Below, one piece after another: positions 41,500 to 50,754 of a stretch of DNA of 64,000 bases; position 1 is the first letter of the stretch; every line of letters begins with the position of its first letter. The stretch is from IMG/VR virus record IMGVR_UViG_3300025070_000019, positions 1 through 64,000 of that record, one strand, 5' to 3'. The translations under genes were made by a program, and so were the position numbers. Source of the DNA: a virus. The notes under the pieces are model-generated. The model did not search any database. It had not been told where the DNA came from and was given only the letters and a program-made list of their open reading frames with translations.

Positions 41500-42008
41500 T
41501 GAGTCATAATTTAACAAAAGTTTTAAATCAACCTGGTTTAAAAGAAATTGATAATTCGAATCAATTTATAAATGTAACATTAGATACAGATAATGTAGAT
41601 GAAGGTGTTACCAATCTTTATTATACAGATGCTCGTGGATTAGCTACTATGCGAGCTAATCCTATTATACAAGATCGGCATTTTTATACTGTTGATGAAC
41701 TTGCAGTTAAACAAGGCGATTTATATTGGCGAATCATATCGCCAATAAAACTTTTGCAAGCTAAAGCTTATGTTGGTACACCATCAGTAGGTGCAGATAT
41801 TTCTTTACATGTAATAAAGAATGATTCTACAGCACCTGAAGATTTACTATATGATTTAGACATTACATCTACAACCAATGAAGTTTATATTGATGATGAA
41901 TATACTTTAGCTGTAGGTGATTATTTACGTGTCGATGTAGTACAAATTGGTACTACTACAAAAGGTTCAGACCTTATTGTATCTTTTAAATATCATTCAA
42001 TACTTTAA
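41499..42008 (+). CDS. Small virion-type protein, 169 aa (MSHN family)
   Basis: Starts MSHNLTKVLNQPGL, within the stop of the large fibre gene (TAATG). The same start pattern (ATGAGTCATAAT) recurs at 47281, also after a fibre gene ending in the same C-terminal domain. The rest is strand-rich with TNLYYTDARG fibre-type motif. Probably part of a fibre tip or a chaperone. Confidence 0.65.
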   Translation: MSHNLTKVLNQPGLKEIDNSNQFINVTLDTDNVDEGVTNLYYTDARGLATMRANPIIQDRHFYTVDELAVKQGDLYWRIISPIKLLQAKAYVGTPSVGADISLHVIKNDSTAPEDLLYDLDITSTTNEVYIDDEYTLAVGDYLRVDVVQIGTTTKGSDLIVSFKYHSIL

Positions 42009-42024
42009 TTAAGGATTATATATT

Positions 42025-44241
42025 ATGGCTGTTGTTAAAGAAATTACAGGAAAACTTTTAATTGCTGATCGTGATAATGGAACAACAAGTAGTGGTCAAA
42101 TTGCACTACCTGAAGTTTCAATTATAAATGACAACAATACTGTACTTATAGAAAATGAATCTCAACAAACTCTTTACTTGAATAACGAAGCTCATGATTC
42201 TGTTACATTAACACCATATTTTGATAAAAAAGCAACAGGTATAAAAAGAAATGCTAAAAATGTTTTTAATCAATTTTCTAATAACATGCTTTTAACTTCA
42301 AAACCTCAATGTAGAACTAATTGGAATGATGATACATATACTGCTAGCACATATTGGGACAATTGTAGTTTAGATGCTATAAAATATAGCAATGAAACAT
42401 TTCATAAAAACTTAACATCAGAAGCCTATGATTTTAATCCTAATTTTTATAAGTTTACAGCTAACAATCAAGAATATACTCTTTTGTTATCTTATGCATT
42501 TGAAGACATTGGAAATGTAGCTCAAGCAATTGAAAACACAACTCATTTTACTATAATAAAAGGTGATGACTATTCTAATCCAATTGCTACTTTAGAGTTA
42601 GACTATAGTAATAACGGTTTATATCCAGACAATATTCATTATAGCACAAAATTACCTTTATATTTTGAAATATTAACTATAGATACAACAAATCTTTCTA
42701 GTTGTTTTGCAGTTTTACATTTTACTGCTTATCGTGAGTATCAATATGAATATATTAAAGGTCAAGGTTTAATTACACTTAATTTTGATTTAAATACTTT
42801 TGCATGGAAATCTTCACCTATAAATTTAATATTTCCCAATCCAGTTTTCCCTGCAAATCAAGATTCGATTTTAGCTGATCTTGATTTGCAGACTGCACCA
42901 CCAAGTAAAACTAATAAATTATCACATAACTTATTTTATTGTGGAAAAGATACATCTTCTAATCATATTTTTATGGATATAAATTTAGACCATGATTATG
43001 CTTCTGATGGTGGAGCAATAGCTGATGGAGAAATTTCATTTACATTATATGAATTAGATGAAGTAAATATGATTTTAGATGCAACAACTAGATTTGTTGC
43101 ATCAGATAATAATATTGCAAACGTAAAAACAATAACAGATAATTATGTAAATGGAGATTTAATAAATATATATTGTTCTAAGTTTCAAGCTTTAGATAGT
43201 AACAAATCTAATACAATGTATTCTTACATTGCAGCTTTTGATAATTCTGGCAATTTCAAACCAATAAGAATAATATGGAATAAAAATATAGTTATTAGCA
43301 ATTACGCAGGCACTGGTACTGCACCATTATATGTAGATGAATGTACAGTTACTTTTCCTAATTCTAATCCATCTACTAATTATATTAAGAATTGGGCTTC
43401 TAACTATGCAGATGCTGCAGATACTTTAGATTCTGTAGCATCTAGCAATTATAGAAGTTTACCAAACATACCTTTATTTATGAAAAGTTTATCATTATTG
43501 AGTCCAACAGATAATACTATAAACTTTACTTACCTTTTTAAGAAAAATGAATTAGCTAATCATTTTCATGCTGCTGACGCTCTGCATTCAGATTTAACTT
43601 CTTTTTCAATTGATGTATCAGATTTTGCAACTAATTCTGATTTAAATTTAACTTATCAGTCTTCATATACTTTAAAAGCTTTAGATTTAATCTACAATTC
43701 TGCAGTTAATAAAATTAAAGCAATTACTCCTACAGGTATAAAAATGCTTTCATATTCAGCAAATGCATGGGTTTTATCTTCAGAACATACAGGCATTTAC
43801 AATGTATTAGCAGAGGATAGTTATGGGCGCAATTGGGCTTTAAATATGCCTGTAGCAGATTTAAGCTCTTTAAGTGATTCTGCTTTGCAGTACATTTATT
43901 TAAATGTAAAAAATGTAGATATGAAGTTAGAATTATTATCAGATACGCTTCCACACGTAACATCTTTATCATTAGAAACACCAAATCAGACCTATGCTGG
44001 GTCTGATTTAAACAATCGTTTAATTGTAAATGCATATGATGAAACAAATGTTAGAATTGCAAAAGATGTACGTTTAACTATTGAAGGCAACAACTGTACA
44101 TTTGATGCAGATTTTGCACAAGGTATTACTGCAGGTGCTACTACAGCAGTAGTTACTACATCTACTAGTGCAGATACATTTGTTGATATAACAATTACTA
44201 ATTCTGGCTTAATTAATGTATCAGCATCATTTGATCTATAA
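42025..44241 (+). CDS. Large virion or tail protein, 738 aa
   Basis: Strand-rich, Asn/Ser/Thr/Tyr-rich, without Cys clustering, as in phage fibres or baseplate adhesins. Residues about 620-738 (VTSLSLETPNQTYAG... VTTSTSADTFVDITITNSGLINVSASFDL) look like an immunoglobulin-like (Big) domain. An AAGGAT site precedes the ATG. No enzymatic motif is visible. Confidence 0.7.
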   Translation: MAVVKEITGKLLIADRDNGTTSSGQIALPEVSIINDNNTVLIENESQQTLYLNNEAHDSVTLTPYFDKKATGIKRNAKNVFNQFSNNMLLTSKPQCRTNWNDDTYTASTYWDNCSLDAIKYSNETFHKNLTSEAYDFNPNFYKFTANNQEYTLLLSYAFEDIGNVAQAIENTTHFTIIKGDDYSNPIATLELDYSNNGLYPDNIHYSTKLPLYFEILTIDTTNLSSCFAVLHFTAYREYQYEYIKGQGLITLNFDLNTFAWKSSPINLIFPNPVFPANQDSILADLDLQTAPPSKTNKLSHNLFYCGKDTSSNHIFMDINLDHDYASDGGAIADGEISFTLYELDEVNMILDATTRFVASDNNIANVKTITDNYVNGDLINIYCSKFQALDSNKSNTMYSYIAAFDNSGNFKPIRIIWNKNIVISNYAGTGTAPLYVDECTVTFPNSNPSTNYIKNWASNYADAADTLDSVASSNYRSLPNIPLFMKSLSLLSPTDNTINFTYLFKKNELANHFHAADALHSDLTSFSIDVSDFATNSDLNLTYQSSYTLKALDLIYNSAVNKIKAITPTGIKMLSYSANAWVLSSEHTGIYNVLAEDSYGRNWALNMPVADLSSLSDSALQYIYLNVKNVDMKLELLSDTLPHVTSLSLETPNQTYAGSDLNNRLIVNAYDETNVRIAKDVRLTIEGNNCTFDADFAQGITAGATTAVVTTSTSADTFVDITITNSGLINVSASFDL

Positions 44242-44252
44242 GGATAAAGCTC

Positions 44253-44831
44253 ATGGCATTACATGGATTTGTAGATAGCGTAAAAGAAACATTATCTTTT
44301 CAAGTAAAAGATAATTATTTTGTAGTTAATAATCAAACTAGAGAGAAAAAACTTTTATCATTTGATTTAAAAGTATTTCTGTTTGATGAATTTTTATCTT
44401 CTCAAAACCACACTAATGTTAATTTTAATTCTTATAATTCATTTGAACTATTTGAGAATGTAGAAGAAGAATCTTACTCTAACCAACCTACATATAATGG
44501 TTCTACTGGAGTAGTATCTAAGCTTATGCATTATGTAAATAAAGCATATTCTTATAGAAATAATACTTTAAGTTATACTACATCTATAGTATCTACAAAT
44601 ATAGATTTTCTTAAATCAACACAACCAACTTACACTTATGATGAAAATGACATAAATTATTTTAGTAAAAACTTAATAACTTATATTTCAGGTGCTGATG
44701 TTGATATAAATATAGAGTATAACAAATCACAAGATTACGTTAACCAATACTTCGAAGAAGAACCTTCATCTAATGGAGGAGGTTCTGAAGAACCTCCAGA
44801 AGTTACTGGTTTAAAAGAATTTTGGGCATAG
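44253..44831 (+). CDS. Hypothetical structural-type protein, 192 aa
   Basis: Mixed strand and helix, Asn/Ser-rich, ending in a Gly/Glu/Pro-rich linker (GGGSEEPPEVTG). It lies inside the tail block. No family is recognised. Confidence 0.55.
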   Translation: MALHGFVDSVKETLSFQVKDNYFVVNNQTREKKLLSFDLKVFLFDEFLSSQNHTNVNFNSYNSFELFENVEEESYSNQPTYNGSTGVVSKLMHYVNKAYSYRNNTLSYTTSIVSTNIDFLKSTQPTYTYDENDINYFSKNLITYISGADVDINIEYNKSQDYVNQYFEEEPSSNGGGSEEPPEVTGLKEFWA

Positions 44832-44839
44832 GAGATATT

Positions 44840-45145
44840 ATGACTGTTGTTACTATATATAATTCTACAGTTACTACTACAAATTTAACTAACATTACAA
44901 ATAGAGCGCGTTTAGTTACGCATGACTTAAGTAGTCAACTAACTAATAACTCGTTGATATTTATTTTATCACCACCAGCAGTGATTGAAAGTGTTCAAGT
45001 AGTTGTAGATGGTCTTACTTTAAAGCCATCTACAGCTAATGTCGTTGGTGATTACAGTTTGAATAATGCGACTCAACTAGAGCTTCTATTTAATTCACCC
45101 TTATCTACTAGCTCTACTATATTAGCAATTTACGAAGAGGCATAA
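44840..45145 (+). CDS. Small structural-type protein, paralogue of 37103-37474
   Basis: ATG 44840 has a GGAG site 6-9 bases upstream; an earlier in-frame start at 44822 is less likely. It has HDLSSQLTNN...FILSPPAVIESVQVVVDGL...AIYEEA, the same architecture as the 37103 product. Probably a virion protein. Confidence 0.65.
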   Translation: MTVVTIYNSTVTTTNLTNITNRARLVTHDLSSQLTNNSLIFILSPPAVIESVQVVVDGLTLKPSTANVVGDYSLNNATQLELLFNSPLSTSSTILAIYEEA

Positions 45146-45147
45146 AA

Positions 45148-45483
45148 ATGGCACGTATCACTAAAATAAAAAGAGATAGTTTAGATTTACCTGAAATATT
45201 TGCATCTGGTTATCAAACAGATGCAAATGGCAAAGTTATAACTGGTTACAAATGGAAAACACATGTTCCATCTTTAAGTCAAGGTATTCATACACAGTTC
45301 CAACTACCAGACCCAGTATTAGTTGTTAATAACGTTGAATTAATATTTTTATTTGTAAATGGTGTTCAAATAACTGCAGATAAAATTTCGTTGCAAAGCC
45401 AAAATAGCTTAGTAATATACAGCAATACTGAATTCAGTATTGATCAAGATGATGTAGTTGAAATAAAATACGTAGCAGCTTAA
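45148..45483 (+). CDS. Small structural-type protein, 111 aa
   Basis: Strand-rich, with LPDPVLVVNNVELIFLFVNGVQI and closing DDVVEIKYVAA. It resembles the neighbour at 44840 and the C-terminal end of the fibre at 49158. Probably a tail or baseplate component. Confidence 0.6.
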   Translation: MARITKIKRDSLDLPEIFASGYQTDANGKVITGYKWKTHVPSLSQGIHTQFQLPDPVLVVNNVELIFLFVNGVQITADKISLQSQNSLVIYSNTEFSIDQDDVVEIKYVAA

Positions 45484-45493
45484 GAGGTTTACA

Positions 45494-47281
45494 ATGAAAA
45501 TTAAATCTAAACAACTAGAAGAAAATTTAGGTTCTCAATCTTCTCCATTTACATCTGTGCATTCTTCAGATTTTACTGGTAGCTTAACAGGACCTATTCG
45601 GTTTAAAGCTAAAAACGAAACAGGCGTTGCAGTAGCTAAGGGTGTTCCAGTTTATATAAATGGAGTTAGTGGTGATGTCCCAACCATTGCTCTTGCAGAT
45701 TCCGATACAATAAATATGCCTTGTGTTGGTTTAACAGAATCTGCAGCTAATAATAATGCTGAAGTTTATATTGTAAGTTTCGGTAATCTTACAGGTTTAA
45801 ATACAGCCGCTTTAGGTACAGATATTGTTGGAGATACTGTATATATAAGTACAACAGCAGGTGCTTTAACTTTAACGCCTCCAGCAGGCAGTTCAAGTAA
45901 GTTACAAAATATAGGTCAAGTAATAAGAGAGCATGCAACAGATGGCATTATTAAAGTTGGTGGTGCAGGCCGTACAGCTGCAACACCAAACTTAGATCAA
46001 GGTAAAATATTTATTGGCAATGCTTCTAATCAATCATCTTCAAGTGTTTATACATTACCCATTGCAGATGGTAGTAGTGGGCAAGTACTTACTACTGATG
46101 GTTCTGGAGCAGTTACATTTCAAGATGCTAGTGGAGGTGGTGGTAGTTCTGCTGCTGATGATATTACTGCTGGTGATGCAGCAGTTAATATCACTACAAC
46201 ATCTGGTAATATTACTATTGATGCTCAAGCAAATGATTCTGATATCATATTTAAAGGTACAGATAATAATTCTGATATAACTATGTTAACTTTAGATGGT
46301 TCAGACTCTGGTACAGCTATATTTAATAATAATTTAAAACTTAAAAGTGATTACAGCGTTTTATATTTTGGTTCAGATGACGATGTACTTGTACAACATG
46401 ACCCAGATGATGGTTTAAAGTTTCAAGTAAGTTATAGCAATGAAAGTATTCGAGACCCAAGGTTTACATTTCAAACAACTTCTGGAAACAATTCTGTAGG
46501 CCCTTATCTAACTTTTATGCATAGTGGTAGTGACTCTAATAATGATACTATTGGTAATCTTGAATTTAGAGCTGCTACTACTACTAGTAATATACTTTCT
46601 GGAACAACAGATTACGCTTTAATCAAAGCTAAAATTTTAGATAGAACTAATGCAACTAGATCTGCAGAAGTTTCTATTGCTACTCAAAGTAATGGAACCT
46701 CTACTACTGCATTACAAGTTTACGGTAATTCATCTAATACAAATGTAATAACCAAAATAAATAAAATAGTTAATGTAGCTGATCATGATGGTACTACAGG
46801 TTTACAATTAGCAGGTACTTTAGTTACTACTACTGCTGCAGAACTTAACATTATGGATGGTGATACTTCAGCAACTTCTACTACTTTAGTAGATGCTGAC
46901 CGTATTATAATTAATGATGCTGGAACAATGAAGCAAGTTGCATTAACAGATGTTATGACATATGTTAATGCAAATGTATCTGGTGGTGGTGGATTTACAT
47001 ACACAGCAATCACATCAGCATCTTCACCCGTTGCAGGAGCAGCCTCAACTCATTATTCAGCAGATACATCAGGCGGAGCGATCACAATCAATCTTCCTGC
47101 TTTGAGTGGTGTGACGGCAGGCACTGAGATTCGAGTAAAACTTAAAACAGCAGGAAATACATTGACTCTTGATGGTAATCTATCAGAGACAATCGACGGC
47201 TCAACCACATACACTCTCACAGTACAAAACCAAGCTGTCACTCTTGTGAGTGATGGATCATCAAATTGGGAGGTCATCTAA
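45494..47281 (+). CDS. Tail fibre-like protein, 595 aa
   Basis: Ser/Thr/Gly-rich fibrous protein. Early residues resemble a phage tail collar/needle region (LTGPIRFKAKNETGVAVAKGVPVYINGVSG). A GGGGSSAADDITAGDAAVNITTTSG linker and NAELNIMDGDTS fibre motif follow. The C-terminal 90 residues (from about GGGGFTYTAITS) end with QNQAVTLVSDGSSNWEVI, as in the large fibre at 37474-41499. From about 47020 the base composition becomes distinctly less AT-rich, suggesting a recent exchange. Confidence 0.8.
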   Translation: MKIKSKQLEENLGSQSSPFTSVHSSDFTGSLTGPIRFKAKNETGVAVAKGVPVYINGVSGDVPTIALADSDTINMPCVGLTESAANNNAEVYIVSFGNLTGLNTAALGTDIVGDTVYISTTAGALTLTPPAGSSSKLQNIGQVIREHATDGIIKVGGAGRTAATPNLDQGKIFIGNASNQSSSSVYTLPIADGSSGQVLTTDGSGAVTFQDASGGGGSSAADDITAGDAAVNITTTSGNITIDAQANDSDIIFKGTDNNSDITMLTLDGSDSGTAIFNNNLKLKSDYSVLYFGSDDDVLVQHDPDDGLKFQVSYSNESIRDPRFTFQTTSGNNSVGPYLTFMHSGSDSNNDTIGNLEFRAATTTSNILSGTTDYALIKAKILDRTNATRSAEVSIATQSNGTSTTALQVYGNSSNTNVITKINKIVNVADHDGTTGLQLAGTLVTTTAAELNIMDGDTSATSTTLVDADRIIINDAGTMKQVALTDVMTYVNANVSGGGGFTYTAITSASSPVAGAASTHYSADTSGGAITINLPALSGVTAGTEIRVKLKTAGNTLTLDGNLSETIDGSTTYTLTVQNQAVTLVSDGSSNWEVI

Positions 47282-47916
47282 TGAGTCATAATAAAATAAC
47301 AGTAGCAAGTCAAAGCCCTGATTCAAATGGTGATGTTTCGATTGATGTTGCCAATATGTCAGATGTAAATATTAGTACACCATCCGACAATCAAGTATTG
47401 CAATATTCGACAGCATCAAGCCAATGGCAAAATCAAACTCTTTCAGTCGGGTCAGGCTTGCTTGTTCTAGGTCAAGGGGATTCGGACGCATACAGTAATA
47501 GCGGTGCTAGTTCAATGAGTGGAGACGTTTATTTATATGCTCCCTCAGCTTCTATTGTAAATACTCTCGGTGCAACAATCACTAAATATCTTGCCACAGA
47601 TTGGGTCACATCCATCACATTGCCTCCTGGTAATTATCAAGCTATGATCACTTATAGAGTTGAGTTTTCAGCAAGTGGATATTTCAATTACGGATTAACA
47701 GACACAAGCGGAACAACAGAGTATACATCAAGAGCATATATCGGGGAAGATAGGACAAACATTGATAATGCGGCTAGTACTGCTCTGGGCTATTTTGAAT
47801 TAGCCTCATCAACTACAGTTATTTTGCATAATAACGCTTCCTCTGGCGTTGCTTCAGTAGCAAGCCAAGGAAACACCCCTGCCGAATTTAGTACTTTAAT
47901 GATTCGGAGCGTGTAA
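47281..47916 (+). CDS. Small virion-type protein, 211 aa (MSHN family)
   Basis: Starts MSHNKITVASQSPDSNGDVSID in the stop codon of the fibre gene. A fibre-type linker (MSDVNISTPSDNQVLQYSTASSQW) is followed by a strand-rich C-terminal region (about 90-211) that could be a receptor-binding head. Its codon use and GC are higher than the rest of the window. Confidence 0.7.
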   Translation: MSHNKITVASQSPDSNGDVSIDVANMSDVNISTPSDNQVLQYSTASSQWQNQTLSVGSGLLVLGQGDSDAYSNSGASSMSGDVYLYAPSASIVNTLGATITKYLATDWVTSITLPPGNYQAMITYRVEFSASGYFNYGLTDTSGTTEYTSRAYIGEDRTNIDNAASTALGYFELASSTTVILHNNASSGVASVASQGNTPAEFSTLMIRSV

Positions 47917-47917
47917 A

Positions 47918-48523
47918 ATGTCTCATTTATTAAACTCTGTAAATAATGTTAAAAGCTCAAGTGATGGAAATATAAATCTAGGTTTATCTAGTTTAATGAG
48001 TTCACCCTCTGATACTGATGTAGTGGGTATTGATGGCGGTGGAAGTTCTAAGAAATTGGCAATAGGAACTAATGTTGGGGATCTTGCTATGTCTTATGTA
48101 GTCCAGTCGGCAGGCTGGGCAGGTTCAGGTACGATCACAGAGGGATATAATACTTATTTAAGAGGGAGTAGTTGTACAGTAGAGGAAAACACATCAATTA
48201 TTACAAGACATGCCGCAGGAGGGGCTTCTTGGTTGCAGGGCTGGACTTTAGTAGCGGGCAATTATTTAATGTTAGCAAGCTGGGGGTTTAGTTTGTCAAG
48301 CGGTGGGAATTGTAATGTACAGTTTTATAATGCGACCACTGCGGCATATGTGGGGCCTAAAATGCACTTTATAACAGGCAATTTTAGCAATCGATTGATT
48401 TATCATGCTAACATCTCTAGTAGTACTCGATTCGAGTTGAGAGCGCGTGATGTTGTTAATAATGTAAATTTATTTGATGCGTCAAGTATGTTCGCATGTA
48501 CAATACAAATATTTAAAGTTTAA
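47918..48523 (+). CDS. Small virion-type protein, 201 aa
   Basis: Starts MSHLLNSVNNVKSSSDGN, related in layout to the preceding gene (fibre-type linker, then a strand-rich C-terminal head). One base separates them. GC is again higher. Probably a paralogous receptor-binding or tip protein. Confidence 0.65.
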   Translation: MSHLLNSVNNVKSSSDGNINLGLSSLMSSPSDTDVVGIDGGGSSKKLAIGTNVGDLAMSYVVQSAGWAGSGTITEGYNTYLRGSSCTVEENTSIITRHAAGGASWLQGWTLVAGNYLMLASWGFSLSSGGNCNVQFYNATTAAYVGPKMHFITGNFSNRLIYHANISSSTRFELRARDVVNNVNLFDASSMFACTIQIFKV

Positions 48524-48540
48524 AAAATTAGGAGTTTATT

Positions 48541-48903
48541 ATGTATGTCACTGTAAAATGTAATCAATCTTTAACTGTTGGTCAAGTCGTATCTTATAGT
48601 TTATCGAGTAATCAATGGGAGGTTGCAAACTCAATCTCTGAAGAGATCTCAGTAGTCAAAGATATGCCCTACAACAACGGAACAGATGAGAATCCTGAAT
48701 ATGTTTGTAAAATTCTTGTCTCTGGTCCTGTTCGTTGTTTCGCTTCAAGAGATATACCAGTGCAAGGAGGTCAATTGAATATTGAGAACGGAAAAGTATT
48801 TGTTGATAATTCGCTCACAGAATCAACAGGATTCATCGTGCCCAAAGACATCAATGAAGCTGATCGAGTTGTTGACTCTTCTGTTGTTATTGTTTTGAGG
48901 TAA
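48541..48903 (+). CDS. Hypothetical protein, 120 aa (DUF2190/tail type)
   Basis: Strand-rich: TVKCNQSLTVGQVVSYSLSSNQWEVANS followed by KILVSGPVRCFASRDIPVQGGQLNIENG. This resembles the small capsid-fibre or head-decoration type (DUF2190) proteins by its KxLVxGPV and GQL...ENG pattern. An AGGAG site precedes the ATG. Confidence 0.5.
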   Translation: MYVTVKCNQSLTVGQVVSYSLSSNQWEVANSISEEISVVKDMPYNNGTDENPEYVCKILVSGPVRCFASRDIPVQGGQLNIENGKVFVDNSLTESTGFIVPKDINEADRVVDSSVVIVLR

Positions 48904-48905
48904 TC

Positions 48906-48974
48906 ATGACAATTTATGTAAATGTGATATTTCAAATTCTTGGCCTGTTTAGCACTGTAATCGATGTGATTTAG
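48906..48974 (+). CDS. Possible 22-aa hydrophobic peptide
   Basis: Short frame close to the stop of the preceding gene, ending at TAG 48972. Mostly hydrophobic. No clear ribosome site of its own except coupling. Confidence 0.25.
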   Translation: MTIYVNVIFQILGLFSTVIDVI

Positions 48975-49022
48975 TATGTATCAAACATGATCAACAGTTT
49001 ACGGAATGGATCTTCTGCTACA

Positions 49023-49131
49023 GATAAATTTTATAATATTAATTTATCAACATACTCAATTTAATATATTATAAATAGTAAATTGAAATTATCTTTTACA
49101 ATAAATTATTATATTTTTGGTTAACCAAAAA
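49023..49131 (+). promoter_or_regulatory. Intergenic control region before the collar/fibre gene
   Basis: GATAAATT...AATTTATC (49023-49048) and CAATTTA...TAAATTG (49057-49085) are inverted repeats. TTGAAA (49083-49088), 18 bases and TATTAT (49107-49112) form a promoter candidate. An 18-base perfect palindrome TTTTTGGTTAACCAAAAA (49114-49131) follows immediately, where an operator would be expected. The 254-base gap 48904-49157 otherwise holds only a possible 22-aa peptide. Confidence 0.5.
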
Positions 49132-49157
49132 ACAAAACCCTAATTAGGAGACACCTC

Positions 49158-50537
49158 ATGGCGTTAATTAAAGGTAAACAATTAAGTAATAATACTCTTG
49201 CACTTACAAAAGTTGCACTTCAATCAGAAGCTGAAATTCTTGTTGCAGATTCTAATGGTCAATTACAAGCAGTAAGTCTTGGAACTGATGCTACTATTAC
49301 AGCAGCAGGTGCTTTAACAATTGCTAATGATGCAATTAACAGCGCAAAAATTGCTAACGGTTCTGTTACATTTGCTAAACTCAATAGCGGCTCTTATTCA
49401 ACAGATTTAAGTTCATCTGCTACTGCGTCTGAACTTGCTCGTGCTGATGCAGCTAAAGCTTATGCTGATTCAATTTTAACTTCAGCTCAAACTTATGCTG
49501 ATAATGTTGCTAATGGTCTTGATATCAAAGCTTCTGTTAGATTAGCTTCTACTGCAGCTTTAACGTTAGCAACAGACGTTGAAAATGGAGACAGCTTAGA
49601 TGGTATAGCATTAGTTACAGGTGATCGTATTCTTTTAAAAGATCAAGCTGATGCAACTGAAAATGGCATCTATGTAGTTGCTGCATCAGGTGCTCCTTCA
49701 AGAGCAGCTGATGCAGATCAAGGTGATCTAACAGGTGGTGCATTCTTTTTTGTAGAAGAAGGTACTGCTAATGCTGACAATGGTTTTGTTTGTACAACTA
49801 ATGGTACTCCAACATTAGGTACAGATAATATTGTTTTTGCTCAATTTAGTGGTGCAGGTAGTGTTAGTGCAGGTGCAGCTTTAACTAAAACTGGTAATCA
49901 ACTAGATGTAAATGTAGATGATTCAACTATTGAAATAAACAATGATACTTTACGGATAAAAGATGCAGGTATTACATCTCTTAAATTAGGTAATCTTTCT
50001 ATTACACCTGCTAAGATTTCTCCTACTGTTGCCGGTGATGGTATTGCAGGTGGTAATGGTGTTGCACTTTCAGTAAGTTTAAATGAGTTAACTGCTGCAG
50101 TTTTGGATGTATCTGCTGATAGTATTGCATTCATTGATGCTACTGACAGCTCAACAAAGAAAGAAAGTGTTGCAGATTTTGCTACTGCTCTAGCAGGTTC
50201 TGGTCTTACAGCTTCTTCAGGTGCTTTAGCTGCTGCCCGTCTTTCATCTAATGATCAATTTGAAACAGCTAGTGCTACTAGTTCGAATGGAGATAGTGCT
50301 GGTGTAACTATTGCAGCAACTCCTGAAGGTATGGTTCAAATTTTTGTAAATGGATTACAACAAGAATTAGGTCAAGGCGTAAAAACTAAAGATTGTTACT
50401 TCAGTGCTGATGGTGGAAGTACAGCAAGAGCAATTACTGCAATTGCTAGTGGTGACACATTGTACTGGAATGGAAGTGTTGCAGGCTATCAACTTGATAC
50501 TAATGATAAAATTAGCATGGTATATGAAACTGCATAA
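49158..50537 (+). CDS. Tail fibre-like protein, 459 aa
   Basis: Ala/Ser/Thr/Asp-rich, with typical fibre repeats: ELARADAAKAYADSILTSAQTYADN (helical), TGDRILLKDQADATENGIYVV near residues 150-172, ALTKTGNQLDVNVDDSTIEI, and a C-terminal FVNGLQQEL...ISMVYETA domain like the small proteins of this block. A GGAG site precedes the ATG. It lacks close partner genes and has its own promoter region, so it may be made at a different time from the rest. Confidence 0.8.
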   Translation: MALIKGKQLSNNTLALTKVALQSEAEILVADSNGQLQAVSLGTDATITAAGALTIANDAINSAKIANGSVTFAKLNSGSYSTDLSSSATASELARADAAKAYADSILTSAQTYADNVANGLDIKASVRLASTAALTLATDVENGDSLDGIALVTGDRILLKDQADATENGIYVVAASGAPSRAADADQGDLTGGAFFFVEEGTANADNGFVCTTNGTPTLGTDNIVFAQFSGAGSVSAGAALTKTGNQLDVNVDDSTIEINNDTLRIKDAGITSLKLGNLSITPAKISPTVAGDGIAGGNGVALSVSLNELTAAVLDVSADSIAFIDATDSSTKKESVADFATALAGSGLTASSGALAAARLSSNDQFETASATSSNGDSAGVTIAATPEGMVQIFVNGLQQELGQGVKTKDCYFSADGGSTARAITAIASGDTLYWNGSVAGYQLDTNDKISMVYETA

Positions 50538-50560
50538 TCATTTATTTCATAAATGATTAA
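50537..50560 (+). terminator. Hairpin after the fibre gene
   Basis: AATCATTTA TTTCA TAAATGATT is a perfect 9-bp inverted repeat directly after the stop codon, followed by AAAAAA rather than T. It is weak as a terminator on the plus strand. Confidence 0.4.
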
Positions 50561-50597
50561 AAAACACTTGGCTGTTTTTAAATAAACTGTATTTAAT

Positions 50598-50627
50598 AAA
50601 GCGTCTTAATTGACGCTTTTGTTTTTT
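50598..50627 (+). terminator. Rho-independent terminator
   Basis: AAAGCGTC TTAATT GACGCTTTT then GTTTTTT. It closes the tail block and isolates the third DnaE gene from it. Confidence 0.85.
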
Positions 50628-50640
50628 GAGGTATGTAAAA

Positions 50641-50754
50641 ATGAAAATTGTAAAAAAAGAATTTCTTGGTAACCAAGAAGTTTACGATATCGGTGTGTCT
50701 TCTAACGAAGATGCACATAACTTTTTGCTAGATAATAACTTGATAGCAAGTAAT
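50641..50754 (+). other. Split intein C-half in DnaE
   Basis: 38 residues, compared with about 35 in cyanobacterial DnaE C-inteins. Block F is VYDIGVSSNEDAHNFLLDN, containing a four-residue insertion relative to the DRDHNF type; block G is LIASN with +1 Cys (Cys39). The partner N-half is at 36798-37088, 13.5 kb upstream on the same strand. Confidence 0.9.

Noticed and set aside
43730-44047. Leftward 105-codon frame inside the large virion gene
   Set aside because: It lies opposite a strong rightward gene, has no ribosome site and is low complexity, so it is a shadow.
46014-46280. Second-frame 88-codon frame within the fibre gene
   Set aside because: Its composition is Leu/Val/Met-rich by frame shift of a Ser/Thr/Gly gene; no start signal supports it.
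49069-49077. T4-type late promoter TATAAATA
   Set aside because: A match exists, but similar runs occur by chance in this AT-rich sequence (for example near 10087 and 55404 inside genes), so it is not used alone.
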